Positions 1 to 8,532 are shown, numbered from the stretch's first letter. The stretch is DNA of 64,000 nucleotides from JAHZKS01 sp047404135 (GCA_047404135.1 JBDOIT010000002.1:124001-188000); one strand, 5' to 3'. Notes: generated from the sequence alone by a model not told the origin. A program made the numbers and translations.

Positions 1-378
1 GACTACGCTATACTTGGTGGGCTCAGCGCAGTTGTACAATTCACAAAAGTTGGTAAACACGCAATGCTTGGTGGAATGTCATTAGCTACAACTGATGTCC
101 CCCCTTATGCAATGGTGATGACAGATCCAGCAAAAATTGATGGAATAAATTTAGTGGGGCTAAAAAGAAGAGAATTCACAAAGCAGCAGATAAAAAATCT
201 AAAGGATTCTTATGAGATACTGTTCTCCTACAAAACACTCATGGCTGAATCTATAAAAGAAATAGAAAGCAATTTTGAGGATTGCACGGCAGTGCAACAT
301 CTTCTTGATTTCTTAAAATTAGAGCGCAAGAAAGGATTGGTAAAACATAAAAACTTCTATTCAAATGTTAAAACTTAA
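1..378 (+). CDS. lpxA: UDP-N-acetylglucosamine acyltransferase LpxA, 3' part only
   Basis: The frame is open from base 1, so the gene begins outside the window and only the last 125 codons are seen. LpxA carries out the first step of lipid A synthesis, transferring a hydroxyacyl chain from ACP to UDP-GlcNAc in the cytoplasm. Visible are the last hexapeptide coils of the left-handed beta-helix (AILGG, VGKHAMLGGMS) followed by the DVPPYAMV segment and the alpha-helical C-terminal domain from NLVGLKRREF onward, which is typical of LpxA. The end overlaps the start of lpxI by 14 bases, so the two are translationally linked. Identification is from recognised family sequence. Confidence 0.93.
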   Translation, partial: DYAILGGLSAVVQFTKVGKHAMLGGMSLATTDVPPYAMVMTDPAKIDGINLVGLKRREFTKQQIKNLKDSYEILFSYKTLMAESIKEIESNFEDCTAVQHLLDFLKLERKKGLVKHKNFYSNVKT

Positions 379-1195
379 ACAAAAGATAGGTTTGATTATT
401 GGCGGTGGAAGAGCCCCAAAAATTATTATTGATCAGCTACTTAAGGATAAAGAAGATTTTGTCGTTATCGCACTTTCAGGGCATACATCCCCATCATCTG
501 TCAATTCAAAAATGAAGCATGAGTGGGTCAATATTGGACAAATAAAAAAGACCTTCGATTTACTAAAGAAACATAACATCTCTTGTGTATCTTTTATAGG
601 TAGCGTAAATAGACCATCTCTTTCTAATGTAAAAACCGATATAGAGGCTTCATTGTTTCTGCCAAAAATGGGTTTCAAAAAATTTGTTGGAGGAGACGAT
701 AAACTATTATCTAGCCTCATGGGTTTATTTGAACAACAAGGTTTCCATATTCTACCAGCCACTTCTATAGCTTCATCCATGAAAGCAGAGAAAGGAACGC
801 TAGGAAAAATAGCACCCAAGAAACATGAAATTAAAGACATAGAAGAAGGAGCTAGCATACTTGATCTCATCAGCTCAGCAGATATTGGTCAAGCATTGGT
901 AATAGAAAAAGGTTACGTTCTAGGGGTAGAAGCTGCAGAAGGAACACAGCGCCTTATAAAAAGATGCAAGTCGCTAAAGAAGGAACAAAACAAATGCGGA
1001 GTCTTAGTAAAAATAAAGAAAAAAAATCAAGATACAAGAGTTGACCTACCATCTATAGGAGTAAAAACAATAGATGCAGTAAAGAATGCGGGGTTACGTG
1101 GAATTGCTATACAAAGTGAGTATAGCATTATCATAGACAAGGAAAAGGTAATAAAAAAAGCTAATGAAAATAATATATTTTTGGTAGGAATATGA
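365..1195 (+). CDS. lpxI: UDP-2,3-diacylglucosamine pyrophosphatase LpxI
   Basis: 276 residues, the normal length for LpxI (DUF1009). The enzyme hydrolyses UDP-2,3-diacylglucosamine to lipid X and UMP, the step done by LpxH in gammaproteobacteria; LpxI is the usual alphaproteobacterial form. The N-terminal glycine-rich IGGGRAPK turn (about residues 12-19) and the C-terminal block containing VEAAEGTQRLI, GIAIQSEYS and the end FLVGI match the family. The start overlaps lpxA and the stop overlaps the next gene by 4 bases, so lpxA-lpxI-yciB form one plus-strand operon. No anomaly is visible. Confidence 0.92.
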   Translation: MLKLKQKIGLIIGGGRAPKIIIDQLLKDKEDFVVIALSGHTSPSSVNSKMKHEWVNIGQIKKTFDLLKKHNISCVSFIGSVNRPSLSNVKTDIEASLFLPKMGFKKFVGGDDKLLSSLMGLFEQQGFHILPATSIASSMKAEKGTLGKIAPKKHEIKDIEEGASILDLISSADIGQALVIEKGYVLGVEAAEGTQRLIKRCKSLKKEQNKCGVLVKIKKKNQDTRVDLPSIGVKTIDAVKNAGLRGIAIQSEYSIIIDKEKVIKKANENNIFLVGI

Positions 1196-1731
1196 TTGGA
1201 AAAAACACCGTAAAGTTCATCAGTGAAATTTTACCTGTTGCAGCATTTTTTGTTACATATAAATTTTATGGAATCATAGAGGCCACCGTAGCAATAGTTA
1301 TTCTGTCGCTGCTTGGACTGATTATTATATATTTCTCAAACCATAAAGCATCTCCAATGCATCTATTCACTGTAGCTATTATTTCAGTTTTCGGAGGACT
1401 AACAATAGTTAGTAATAATACTGCGTTCATAAAAATGAAACCAACTATTATAAACCTCCTATTTGCTGCCATACTTGGATTTGGCCTAATGAAGAAAAAG
1501 TTGTTCTTAAAAAAGTTACTTGGTGAAAAAATAGAGCTCACGCAAAATAATTGGTCTAATTTATCCAAGAAATTCATTCTGTTCTTTGTATCTCTTGCCA
1601 TAACAAACGAAGTCGTATGGAGGAATTTTGCAGAAGAAACATGGATATATTTCAAAACATTTGGTATCTTGCCGATAACGATACTATTCGTATTATCTCA
1701 AGCGAGATTTATTTTGAGAAATAAGAGCTAA
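1192..1731 (+). CDS. yciB: YciB/IspZ family inner membrane protein
   Basis: 179 residues with about five hydrophobic segments. The family (intracellular septation protein A, IspZ/YciB) is involved in cell-envelope integrity and septation. Recognisable features are the N-terminal ISEILPVAAFFVTYKFYG segment, KMKPTIINLLFAAILGFG in the middle, and NEVVWRNFAEETWIYFKTFG near the C-terminus. In E. coli YciB the corresponding tryptophan- and phenylalanine-rich block has the same position. The gene overlaps lpxI by 4 bases and its stop overlaps that of convergent hemA. In alphaproteobacteria the gene is often placed near ctaA or ftsY; here it closes the lpx operon. Confidence 0.88.
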   Translation: MIGKNTVKFISEILPVAAFFVTYKFYGIIEATVAIVILSLLGLIIIYFSNHKASPMHLFTVAIISVFGGLTIVSNNTAFIKMKPTIINLLFAAILGFGLMKKKLFLKKLLGEKIELTQNNWSNLSKKFILFFVSLAITNEVVWRNFAEETWIYFKTFGILPITILFVLSQARFILRNKS

Positions 1732-2936
1732 CTAGCTACTTCTTCAATATTCAAATTGGACAATACAACTTTCAAAGATCTTACAAAATGCTGAATCATC
1801 TCATCTGTATGACAAGGGGTAGGGGTGATTCTAAGTCTTTCAGTTCCTCTAGGAACTGTAGGAAAGTTAATATGCTGCAAGTATATACCAAAGTCATTCA
1901 ATAGCACATTACAAGCTCTTTCTGCCTTCAAAGGATCATTGATAATCACAGGGATAATATGCGTATCGTTCTTTAGAATGTTAATTTTACTGTTCTCAAG
2001 AAGATTCTTTGTGTACTCAACTTTCTTTCTATGTAATATTCTTTCTGCATCGCTGTTTTTCAAATAATTAATGCTGGCTCTAGCTGCTGATGCAACAGAG
2101 GGAGGCAAAGCTGTTGTAAAAATGAACCCCGAAGCATAACTTCTTATTGCATCTATTATGTCTTTATTAGCGGCAATATATCCGCCTATGACCCCATAAG
2201 CTTTAGCAAATGTACCTTGTATAATATCTATTTGATCTTCTACTTCTTCTTCATTTGCTATACCTGCACCACTTTTACCATATAACCCAACAGTATGAAC
2301 TTCATCAATATAGGTCATTGCGTTGTATTTTTTAGCTAATCTTACAATCTCTTTGATTGGAGATCTAAGTCCATCCATAGAATATGCTGACTCGAATACA
2401 ATAACCTTAGGAGTCTCTAGTGGGTATTTTGCAAGTAAAAACTCCAAATGCTCAGAGTCATTATGACGAAATACCTCTTTCTCTGACCTACTATTACGAA
2501 TTCCCTCAATTATAGAAGCATGATTTAGCTCATCAGAAAAAAACACGCATCCAGGTAAAATCTTTGATAGAGTTGTTAGAGTTGTAGAGTTTGCTACATA
2601 ACCCGAAGTAAATACTAAAGCTGAATCCTTAGAATGAAGGTTAGATACATCGTTTTCTAACTCTACAATAAAGTGATTATTGCCACCGATATTTCTTGTG
2701 CCTCCAGCTCCACAGCCATATCTCTTAGTTGCATCAACCATAGCATCAACTACAACTTGATTTCGTGACATACCTAGATAATCATTTATGCACCATAAAA
2801 TGATGTCTTTGTCTAACCCATGATGCCTAGCTATAGGCAATCTGTCTGCGTATCGGCTAATATCCACAAATTCTCTATAACGCCCCTCACGTCTAACAGA
2901 GTCAACTGCGTTAGAAAATGATTTCTGGTAATTCAT
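1728..2936 (-). CDS. hemA: 5-aminolevulinate synthase (ALAS)
   Basis: PLP enzyme condensing glycine with succinyl-CoA to 5-aminolevulinate, the first step of the C4 heme pathway found in alphaproteobacteria and mitochondria. The ORF can start at 2984, but I chose the ATG at 2936 (MNYQKSF) because it matches usual ALAS N-termini and avoids overlap with ctaA. Family features are WCINDYLGMS, GAGGTRNIGGNNHF, DELNHASIIEGI, YIDEVHTVGLYG, the PLP lysine context GTFAKAYGVIGGY and the C-terminal RITPTPCHTDEMI. The product is about 402 residues. It lies 13 bases after ctaA, so heme A synthesis and the first heme step are co-transcribed. hemB is elsewhere in this window. Confidence 0.94.
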   Translation of the reverse strand: MNYQKSFSNAVDSVRREGRYREFVDISRYADRLPIARHHGLDKDIILWCINDYLGMSRNQVVVDAMVDATKRYGCGAGGTRNIGGNNHFIVELENDVSNLHSKDSALVFTSGYVANSTTLTTLSKILPGCVFFSDELNHASIIEGIRNSRSEKEVFRHNDSEHLEFLLAKYPLETPKVIVFESAYSMDGLRSPIKEIVRLAKKYNAMTYIDEVHTVGLYGKSGAGIANEEEVEDQIDIIQGTFAKAYGVIGGYIAANKDIIDAIRSYASGFIFTTALPPSVASAARASINYLKNSDAERILHRKKVEYTKNLLENSKINILKNDTHIIPVIINDPLKAERACNVLLNDFGIYLQHINFPTVPRGTERLRITPTPCHTDEMIQHFVRSLKVVLSNLNIEEVAS

Positions 2937-2949
2937 ATTATCTGTTTTT

Positions 2950-3978
2950 TTAGAGATTTTTTTGTTTATTAAAACTATTGGCATATCTTAATATAAACAT
3001 TATAAAAAGTAAATTTGTAAATACAATTATTGCTCCAAATTGGTGAATAATCGCTAAATTCATAGGCACTTTATAGATCAAAGTAAGTACTCCTAATAAA
3101 AATTGAGCAAAAATAGCCAATACAGCTATTCTTAAAGGGATTATAATTTTCTTCATTCTTCCTTTATTTATGAGGTAAAAAAAGTAGAAAGAATATAACA
3201 ATAGAGTAATGCCAAAAACCCTATGTAAGAATTGAACCGTTACTGGATCAGAAAAAATCCTTAGATTAACAAAAGAGTTGTAAACTTCGTCTGGGATCAT
3301 TTTACCTCCCATTAATGGAAAGCTATTATATAATAAACCCGCATCTAGACCAGCAACTAATGCTCCAAAAAATATTTGCAACACACATATAGAAAACAAC
3401 AATATGGCATGCTTAAGATTGCTAGAAACTACAGGTTTTACAGTTCTTTGCCAAAAACATAGCCCCTTCCAGGCAATCAAAAAATATATTAAAAATGCCA
3501 ACATTAAATGGGAAGCCAGTCTATAATGGCTAACATCCGGATCATTCACTAAACCACTCTTTACCATATACCATCCCATAAACCCCTGACATACCAGCAA
3601 AGCAAAGACAGTAGAAAGAAAAATTGTATCTTTCTTTGTGACATCCCTTTTTATAACAAAATATATCAAGGGAAATAAAAAAACTAAACCCGTGAATCTA
3701 CCCATAAGCCTATGATAGTATTCAACCATGTATATCTCCTTGAATTCTTCTAATGTAAAATTAAAATTCTTCTCCTTATACTCAGGAAATTTTTTATATA
3801 ACTCGAACTCTTTATCCCATGCATTTCTGCTGGTTGGTGGGATTGTACCTGTAATAGGTTTCCACTCAACGATAGATAAGCCGGATTGGCTAAGACGAGT
3901 TATCCCTCCTACCACAATCATGCATACAACCATGAATGCACAACAAAACAACCATAGCCCAACCTTTCTTTCCTGCAT
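2950..3978 (-). CDS. ctaA: Heme A synthase CtaA (Cox15-type)
   Basis: 342-residue membrane protein that oxidises heme O to heme A for aa3-type cytochrome oxidase. There are about eight transmembrane segments. The N-terminal GGITRLSQSGLSIVEW is diagnostic of the Cox15/alphaproteobacterial type. Four conserved heme-ligand histidines can be seen in YYHRLMGR, RLASHLML, FLHRVFG and IIHQFGA, each in a membrane helix. The second-half LVAGLDAGLLYNSFPLMGG motif is also typical. The gene is the first of a ctaA-hemA pair and is divergent from gmk across a 77-base gap that must hold promoters for both directions. It implies an aerobic respiratory chain. Confidence 0.94.
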   Translation of the reverse strand: MQERKVGLWLFCCAFMVVCMIVVGGITRLSQSGLSIVEWKPITGTIPPTSRNAWDKEFELYKKFPEYKEKNFNFTLEEFKEIYMVEYYHRLMGRFTGLVFLFPLIYFVIKRDVTKKDTIFLSTVFALLVCQGFMGWYMVKSGLVNDPDVSHYRLASHLMLAFLIYFLIAWKGLCFWQRTVKPVVSSNLKHAILLFSICVLQIFFGALVAGLDAGLLYNSFPLMGGKMIPDEVYNSFVNLRIFSDPVTVQFLHRVFGITLLLYSFYFFYLINKGRMKKIIIPLRIAVLAIFAQFLLGVLTLIYKVPMNLAIIHQFGAIIVFTNLLFIMFILRYANSFNKQKNL

Positions 3979-4055
3979 ATTTAAATTGACTATTTACATC
4001 GACTCCAGGATACTAAACTATATTTAACACTAGAGAAATAAATAATTTAAAACGA

Positions 4056-4679
4056 ATGACGGAAGATAAAAGAAAAGGAATAATGTTTATATTATCCTCC
4101 CCTTCGGGCGCTGGAAAAACCACTGTTTCTAAGGGGTTATTAGACTCAGACTCTAATCTCTACCTTTCGATCTCCGTAACAACGCGCAAAAAAAGAAGCA
4201 ACGAAATAGATGGAAAAGATTATTATTTTGTATCAAAGCAAGGGTTTGAACAAATGATCAAAGACGGATTACTTCTAGAGCATGCTGAAGTTTTTGGGAA
4301 TTACTATGGGACCCCCCTAAAACAAACAGAAGAGCTACTGAATAAAGGGCATGATATTCTTTACGACATAGACTGGCAAGGCACATTGCAGCTTTTAAAA
4401 TCTTATAAAGAAAATATAGCTAGCATCTTCCTGCTACCCCCATCTATGGAAATACTAGAAGAGCGACTCCGAAATCGAGCCCAAGATGATGACGCCACTA
4501 TCAAAAAAAGATTAGATGGGGCTAAACTAGAAATTTCAAAATGTGAGAGTTACGACTATCTTCTAGTGAATGATAAAATGTCAAAAACACTCAAAAAAGC
4601 AAAAGCGTGCATAGAGGCAGAGCGAAATAAAGCCTCTAGAATGAACCTATCAAAGGTTATTTCAAATTTAGAAAAATGA
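4056..4679 (+). CDS. gmk: Guanylate kinase
   Basis: 207 residues, standard length. The enzyme phosphorylates GMP to GDP with ATP. The P-loop SSPSGAGKTT is at residues 14-23, followed by the GMP-binding region with SVTTRKKRSNEIDGKDYYF and EHAEVFGNYYGTP. The DIDWQGTLQL motif and the lid segment with RLRNRAQDDDATIKKRL are also present. The ORF is intact. It is transcribed divergently from ctaA and is followed by a separate promoter for the next gene. Presence of a guanylate kinase beside three nucleotide transporters means imported or salvaged GMP can still be charged. Confidence 0.95.
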   Translation: MTEDKRKGIMFILSSPSGAGKTTVSKGLLDSDSNLYLSISVTTRKKRSNEIDGKDYYFVSKQGFEQMIKDGLLLEHAEVFGNYYGTPLKQTEELLNKGHDILYDIDWQGTLQLLKSYKENIASIFLLPPSMEILEERLRNRAQDDDATIKKRLDGAKLEISKCESYDYLLVNDKMSKTLKKAKACIEAERNKASRMNLSKVISNLEK

Positions 4680-4693
4680 TTATTCTACAAATA

Positions 4694-4722
4694 TTGCAAT
4701 CTTTTCATTCATGAACTATATT
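4694..4722 (+). promoter_or_regulatory. Predicted sigma-70 promoter for the BI-1 gene
   Basis: A TTGCAA -35 box (4694-4699) and a TATATT -10 box (4717-4722) are separated by exactly 17 bases. They lie in the 80-base gap between gmk and the BI-1 family gene that starts at 4760. Inferred from sequence only; AT-rich background makes chance matches possible. Confidence 0.45.
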
Positions 4723-4759
4723 ATATTATGTAACAACCTATGATAATGAGAGGCACAAC

Positions 4760-5485
4760 ATGGAAAACTACACTCAATCTAAAGTATCACAAAGTAGATC
4801 TTCAAGCTACGATCTTGGATTGCGATCATATATGCTTAAAGTCTTCAACTACATGTGCTTAGCACTGTGTATTACTGGAGCAACATCCTACGTAACTATA
4901 TCTACACCTTTAATACATGCATTTTTTAATCATGGCCAGGGGGGAATTGGAATGTCGGGACTTGGGTGGGCAGCAACTTTTGCACCACTAGTCTTTGTCA
5001 TATTCTTTTCTTCAAAGATACATACAATGGATCCAGGAAAAGCTAAATTTATGTTAATGGCCTTTGGAGCTGTAATGGGTTTTTCTTTAGCACCTGTCTT
5101 CTTGCTTTATACTGGCGCAAGCATAGTAAGGATGTTCTTTATTACTGCATCTGTCTTCGCTGCAATGAGCCTATATGGATATACAACAAAAAGAGATCTC
5201 ACTGGTTTTGGATCCTTCTTAATGATGGGTCTAATTGGAATAATCATAGCTTCTTTAGTTAATATGGTTATGAAGAGCCCTGCTATATATTTTGTAACGT
5301 CTGTAATAGGTGTACTAATATTCACCGGACTAACAGCTTATGACGTACAGAAGATCGTTAGAACATATAGCGCTGTTCCTGTCTCAAGACGTGAGAATGC
5401 AGCTGTACTAGGCGCATTATCCTTATATTTAGATTTCATCAATCTATTCTTGATGCTACTAAGATTATTCGGAAACAGAAGGTAA
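4760..5485 (+). CDS. Bax inhibitor-1/YbhL-type membrane protein
   Basis: 241 residues with seven hydrophobic segments, as in the BI-1/YccA/YbhL family. These are pH-sensitive calcium-leak-type or protease-modulating inner-membrane proteins; the bacterial role is not settled. The cytoplasmic N-terminus (about 25 residues, Ser/Gln-rich) is followed by LRSYMLKVFNYMCLALCITG. The central GYTTKRDLTGFGSFLMMGLIG block is characteristic. Near the end, LTAYDVQKIV and LSLYLDFINLFLMLLRLFGNRR carry the conserved aspartates of the family. It stands alone with its own promoter and ends at a hairpin shared with the convergent hypothetical gene. Confidence 0.88.
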   Translation: MENYTQSKVSQSRSSSYDLGLRSYMLKVFNYMCLALCITGATSYVTISTPLIHAFFNHGQGGIGMSGLGWAATFAPLVFVIFFSSKIHTMDPGKAKFMLMAFGAVMGFSLAPVFLLYTGASIVRMFFITASVFAAMSLYGYTTKRDLTGFGSFLMMGLIGIIIASLVNMVMKSPAIYFVTSVIGVLIFTGLTAYDVQKIVRTYSAVPVSRRENAAVLGALSLYLDFINLFLMLLRLFGNRR

Positions 5486-5492
5486 ATGGTAA

Positions 5493-5510
5493 GGAGAGCT
5501 ACAGCTCTCC
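5493..5510. terminator. Hairpin between convergent genes
   Basis: An inverted repeat with 8-base arms (5493-5500 and 5503-5510) directly follows the BI-1 gene stop and spans the stop codon of the minus-strand gene. It has no strong T-run on the plus strand (a C-run follows), so if it terminates transcription it is not a classical intrinsic terminator. Confidence 0.4.
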
Positions 5511-6179
5511 CCCCGCTTCTCCGGTCACCTCCATTTCTTTGCTTGTTATAACACTTTCTTCACAATTCTTTCCCCCGGCGCATTCTTCTTTTTCTGCATA
5601 ATAATCCATTGTATTTGGAACCCTCCCCAGTTCTTGATTGACGTAGCTTAACATCCCAACGCTGTCTGCTGCCGTTTGCTTTTCAGTTACATGCTTACTT
5701 TCTAAAGATACTCCTGATGTTGGAGAGTGTTTCTCTTCTTTTTCGCAAGGAAGGCAATAACTGCCTAACCAATTCAAGATAAATTCTATACTACAGATTC
5801 CATCAATCATCTTATTTAGATCCTTAGCAAGCTGAAAAATATTATCTTGTCCAAACATCGAATATATTTTGTCATTTACATTTGGAGCAAAAGATTTCTT
5901 AAAAACTAAAATTGGCGCAAAGAATCTCATTATACTAATAGACGCACCTCCAAGAAAATTTTCTCTCATATTATCAAAGAAATGCATTTTAGATGCAGAG
6001 CTTAACAACCCAAAAACTAAGATGGGAGAAACGATGTTTATTGCCTCTCTAAAATGCATAGATTTGATATATACATTATCTTCACTGAGATTATCAAAAT
6101 CCCACATTCTACAATTTTGTTTCTCGTCTTCCGGTGCAACTGCGTTCTTATAACATTTCCCTTTCCAATTCTCAGACAT
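5499..6179 (-). CDS. Hypothetical protein, unrecognised
   Basis: 226 residues; I do not recognise the family. The N-terminal 40 residues are polar (MSENWKGKCYKNA). The middle (about residues 45-100) is moderately hydrophobic with the repeated phrases SPILVFG and APILVFK about 40 residues apart, possibly two related short helices. The C-terminal 85 residues are Glu/Ser/Thr-rich and low complexity. Cysteines recur (YCLPCEKEE; ECAGGKNCEES). No signal peptide or clear membrane segment is seen. The gene is isolated between convergent BI-1 and the groEL terminator region. It could be a secreted or lineage-specific protein; function unknown. Confidence 0.6.
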   Translation of the reverse strand: MSENWKGKCYKNAVAPEDEKQNCRMWDFDNLSEDNVYIKSMHFREAINIVSPILVFGLLSSASKMHFFDNMRENFLGGASISIMRFFAPILVFKKSFAPNVNDKIYSMFGQDNIFQLAKDLNKMIDGICSIEFILNWLGSYCLPCEKEEKHSPTSGVSLESKHVTEKQTAADSVGMLSYVNQELGRVPNTMDYYAEKEECAGGKNCEESVITSKEMEVTGEAGGEL

Positions 6180-6304
6180 TGCTACTACCGCTTATAAAAG
6201 TTTTTTATATAAAACTTCATTTTATTACTTAATAGTAAAAAAAAACTAAAATTAGATTACGAGAATTAAGATATTATTAATTTTAACCTTATTACGCAAG
6301 ATAA

Positions 6305-6332
6305 AAAAGGGCATCTCAAGAGATGCCCTTTT
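6305..6332 (-). terminator. Intrinsic terminator after groEL
   Basis: A perfect inverted repeat with 12-base arms (6305-6316 and 6321-6332) and a 4-base loop sits 26 bases beyond the groEL stop. On the minus strand the GC-rich stem is followed by a T-run (A-run 6303-6308 on the plus strand). This is a strong rho-independent terminator for the groESL transcript. Confidence 0.9.
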
Positions 6333-6357
6333 ATCTTAAATCAGAGACGCTCCTAGC

Positions 6358-8019
6358 TTAGAAACCTCCTCCCATTCCTCCCATAGGATCCATTCCCATT
6401 CCTCCCATTCCAGCAGGAGATGGCGCTGAACTCTTTTCTTCTGGCTTACTTGTAACAATCGCTTCTGTAGTAATTAATAACCCAGCTACTGAAGAAGCGT
6501 CTTGTAATGCCGTACGCACAACCTTTGTTGGATCAATAATACCAGAAGATATCATATCTACATATTCCATTTTCTGAGCATCAAAGCCTTGGTTCGCATC
6601 TTTTTTTCCTAACAAGTGTGCTACTACTATAGCACCATCGATACCAGCATTTTGTGCTATTTGACGTAAAGGAGCTTCCATAGCATTTCTTATTATATCC
6701 ACACCAGCGCTTTGATCACGGTTTTCAACCTTAATGTCATTCAAGTCACCTTTAAGATGGAATAGAGCGGTACCACCACCAGCAACTATTCCTTCTTCTA
6801 CGGCGGCTCTAGTTGCATTTAGAGCATCCTCTACTCTATCTTTACGCTCTTTAACTTCCACTTCAGTTGCTCCACCTACTTTCAGTACAGCTACTCCACC
6901 TGCAAGTTTAGCTAATCTTTCTTGAAGCTTCTCTTTGTCATAATCAGAAGAGCTACTTTCTATCTGCTTACGAATTTGGTTACAACGACTATCCACAGCT
7001 TCTTTGTCTCCGCTTCCTTCTACGATAGTAGTATCTTCTTTATCAACAGTGATTCTTTTAGCTGAACCTAACATCTCTAGAGTTACATTTTCTAACTTCA
7101 TCCCTAAGTCTTCACTTATAACTTGCCCGTTTGTTAGAATAGCTAAATCATCTAGCATTGCCTTTCTTCTATCGCCAAACCCTGGAGCTTTAACAGCACA
7201 AATTCTCAAACCTCCACGTAGTTTGTTTACTACTAATGTTGCCAAAGCTTCTCCTTCAACATCTTCTGCAACAATACACAAAGGGCGTGATGACTGCATG
7301 ACAGACTCAAGAAGAGGTAACATAGGCTGTAAAGAAGTCAATTTTTTCTCAAATAATAAAATGTAAGGATTATCTAAATCACATGTCATTTTTTCGCTGT
7401 TAGTTACAAAGTAAGGAGATAAATATCCGCGATCGAATTTCATACCTTTTACAACATCAATTTCGAATTTTAATCCCTTTGCTTCTTCAACAGTAATAAC
7501 ACCTTCATGTCCTACTTCTTCCATCGCCTCAGCAATCTTTTCTCCTATTTCTTTATCGCTATTAGCAGAAATTGTAGCTACCTGTGCGACTTCTTGCTTA
7601 GAAGAAATCTTTTGACTTAAAGATTTTAATTTTTCTACAACAACCTCAGAAGCTAGATCTATTCCTCTTTTAAGATCCATTGGGTTCATTCCTGCGGCAA
7701 CAAATTTAATGCCTTCTTTAGCTATTGCTTGCGCAAGAACTGTTGCAGTAGTTGTACCATCTCCAGCTACATCATTTGTTTTGCTAGCTACGGATTTAAT
7801 TAATTGAGCTCCAATATTTTGCGTAGGGTTAGAAAGCTCTATTTCTTTTGCAACACTTACGCCATCTTTTGTCACTCTAGGGGAACCAAAGCTTTTCTCT
7901 AAGGCTACATTCCTACCTTTAGGACCCAATGTTACTTTTACTGCATCTGCAAGAATATTTACACCTTGGATCATTAACTCTCTTGCTTTAGATCCATGAT
8001 CTATTTGTTTTGAAGACAT
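6358..8019 (-). CDS. groEL: Chaperonin GroEL (Hsp60)
   Basis: 553 residues, normal length. GroEL forms the 14-mer ATP-driven folding chamber. The N-terminal VKVTLGPKGRNVALEKSFG, the ATP-binding VAGDGTTTATVLAQAI, the EDVEGEALATLVVNKLRG apical helix and the AGGVAVLKVGGATEVEVKERKDRVEDALNATRAAVEEG equatorial signature blocks are all intact. The C-terminus carries the Gly/Met-rich tail (GGMGMDPMGGMGGGF). It lies 21 bases downstream of groES and shares its promoters. In endosymbionts GroEL is usually abundant; a duplicated promoter here would fit that. Confidence 0.98.
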   Translation of the reverse strand: MSSKQIDHGSKARELMIQGVNILADAVKVTLGPKGRNVALEKSFGSPRVTKDGVSVAKEIELSNPTQNIGAQLIKSVASKTNDVAGDGTTTATVLAQAIAKEGIKFVAAGMNPMDLKRGIDLASEVVVEKLKSLSQKISSKQEVAQVATISANSDKEIGEKIAEAMEEVGHEGVITVEEAKGLKFEIDVVKGMKFDRGYLSPYFVTNSEKMTCDLDNPYILLFEKKLTSLQPMLPLLESVMQSSRPLCIVAEDVEGEALATLVVNKLRGGLRICAVKAPGFGDRRKAMLDDLAILTNGQVISEDLGMKLENVTLEMLGSAKRITVDKEDTTIVEGSGDKEAVDSRCNQIRKQIESSSSDYDKEKLQERLAKLAGGVAVLKVGGATEVEVKERKDRVEDALNATRAAVEEGIVAGGGTALFHLKGDLNDIKVENRDQSAGVDIIRNAMEAPLRQIAQNAGIDGAIVVAHLLGKKDANQGFDAQKMEYVDMISSGIIDPTKVVRTALQDASSVAGLLITTEAIVTSKPEEKSSAPSPAGMGGMGMDPMGGMGGGF

Positions 8020-8040
8020 TTTATACCTCTTAAATAATTA

Positions 8041-8334
8041 TTATACAGTTTCAACGATACCAATAATGTCAGATTCTTTCATAATTAGAAGCTTTTTACC
8101 GCCAACCTCTACTTCTGTACCTGACCACTTACCAAATATCACTTTATCTCCGACTTTTACATCAATAGTAACTCTTTTACCTGATTCGTCTCTTGTTCCA
8201 GCACCAACAGCAACAACTCTGCCTTCTACTGGTTTTTCTTTAGCAGTATCTGGTATAATAATTCCACCAGACGTTTTTGCCGCTTGTTCTAAAATTTCAA
8301 CCGCAACTCTGTCATGTAAAGGTTTTAAGTTCAT
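8041..8334 (-). CDS. groES: Co-chaperonin GroES (Hsp10)
   Basis: 97 residues, the standard GroES length. It caps the GroEL ring. The N-terminal LKPLHDRVAVEILE, the mobile-loop region EQAAKTSGGIIIPDTAKEKP and the C-terminal IMKESDIIGIVE are conserved. A clear Shine-Dalgarno AAGGAG is found about 8 bases before the ATG on the minus strand. It is the first gene of groES-groEL and is preceded by the 88-bp tandem duplication at 8346-8521. Confidence 0.97.
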   Translation of the reverse strand: MNLKPLHDRVAVEILEQAAKTSGGIIIPDTAKEKPVEGRVVAVGAGTRDESGKRVTIDVKVGDKVIFGKWSGTEVEVGGKKLLIMKESDIIGIVETV

Positions 8335-8379
8335 ATTTTTTACTCCTTAATAAGTTCAACGAAAAGTCATATAATAGTC

Positions 8380-8408
8380 TATATAGTCACAATAAGTACA
8401 AAGTTCAA
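8380..8408 (-). promoter_or_regulatory. groESL promoter, proximal copy
   Basis: On the minus strand a TTGAAC -35 box (plus coordinates 8403-8408) and a TATATA -10 box (8380-8385) are exactly 17 bases apart, directed at groES, whose start is at 8334. A GC-rich CCCCTGAG stretch lies immediately upstream. The -35 could also serve a sigma-32-like factor (consensus CTTGAA), but the -10 looks like sigma-70. No CIRCE inverted repeat is visible. Confidence 0.7.
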
Positions 8409-8467
8409 CCCCTGAGTGGGTTTTTTCTTCATTCTTAATAAGTTCAACGAAAAGTCATGTAATAGTC

Positions 8468-8496
8468 TATATAGTCACAATAAGTACAAAGTTCAA
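8468..8496 (-). promoter_or_regulatory. groESL promoter, distal copy
   Basis: Second copy of the same boxes, 88 bases farther from groES: TTGAAC (plus 8491-8496) and TATATA (plus 8468-8473), 17-base spacing. Transcripts from here would run through the proximal promoter. Confidence 0.65.
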
Positions 8497-8532
8497 CCCC
8501 TGAGTGGTTTTTTTCTTCATTTATTTGCACTC

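Larger units (their letters stand above)
8346..8521. repeat. 88-bp tandem duplication upstream of groES
   Basis: Two head-to-tail copies (8346-8433 and 8434-8521) differ at about two positions (an A/G at 8372/8460 and a G/T at 8420/8508). The whole unit is duplicated, including the start-proximal part that lies just before the groES Shine-Dalgarno, and each unit carries a complete promoter reading toward groES. Each unit also contains the 9-base element AAGTTCAAC twice. The near-identity suggests a recent event. Confidence 0.95.

Noticed and set aside
433..870. 145-codon minus-strand frame inside lpxI
   Set aside because: Shadow of lpxI; no family resemblance and no ribosome-binding site.
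7004..7366. 120-codon plus-strand frame inside groEL
   Set aside because: Antisense frame of a conserved gene; Ser/Pro-rich translation typical of shadows.
8346..8521. CRISPR-like array
   Set aside because: Only two direct, contiguous units without spacers; a tandem duplication explains it.
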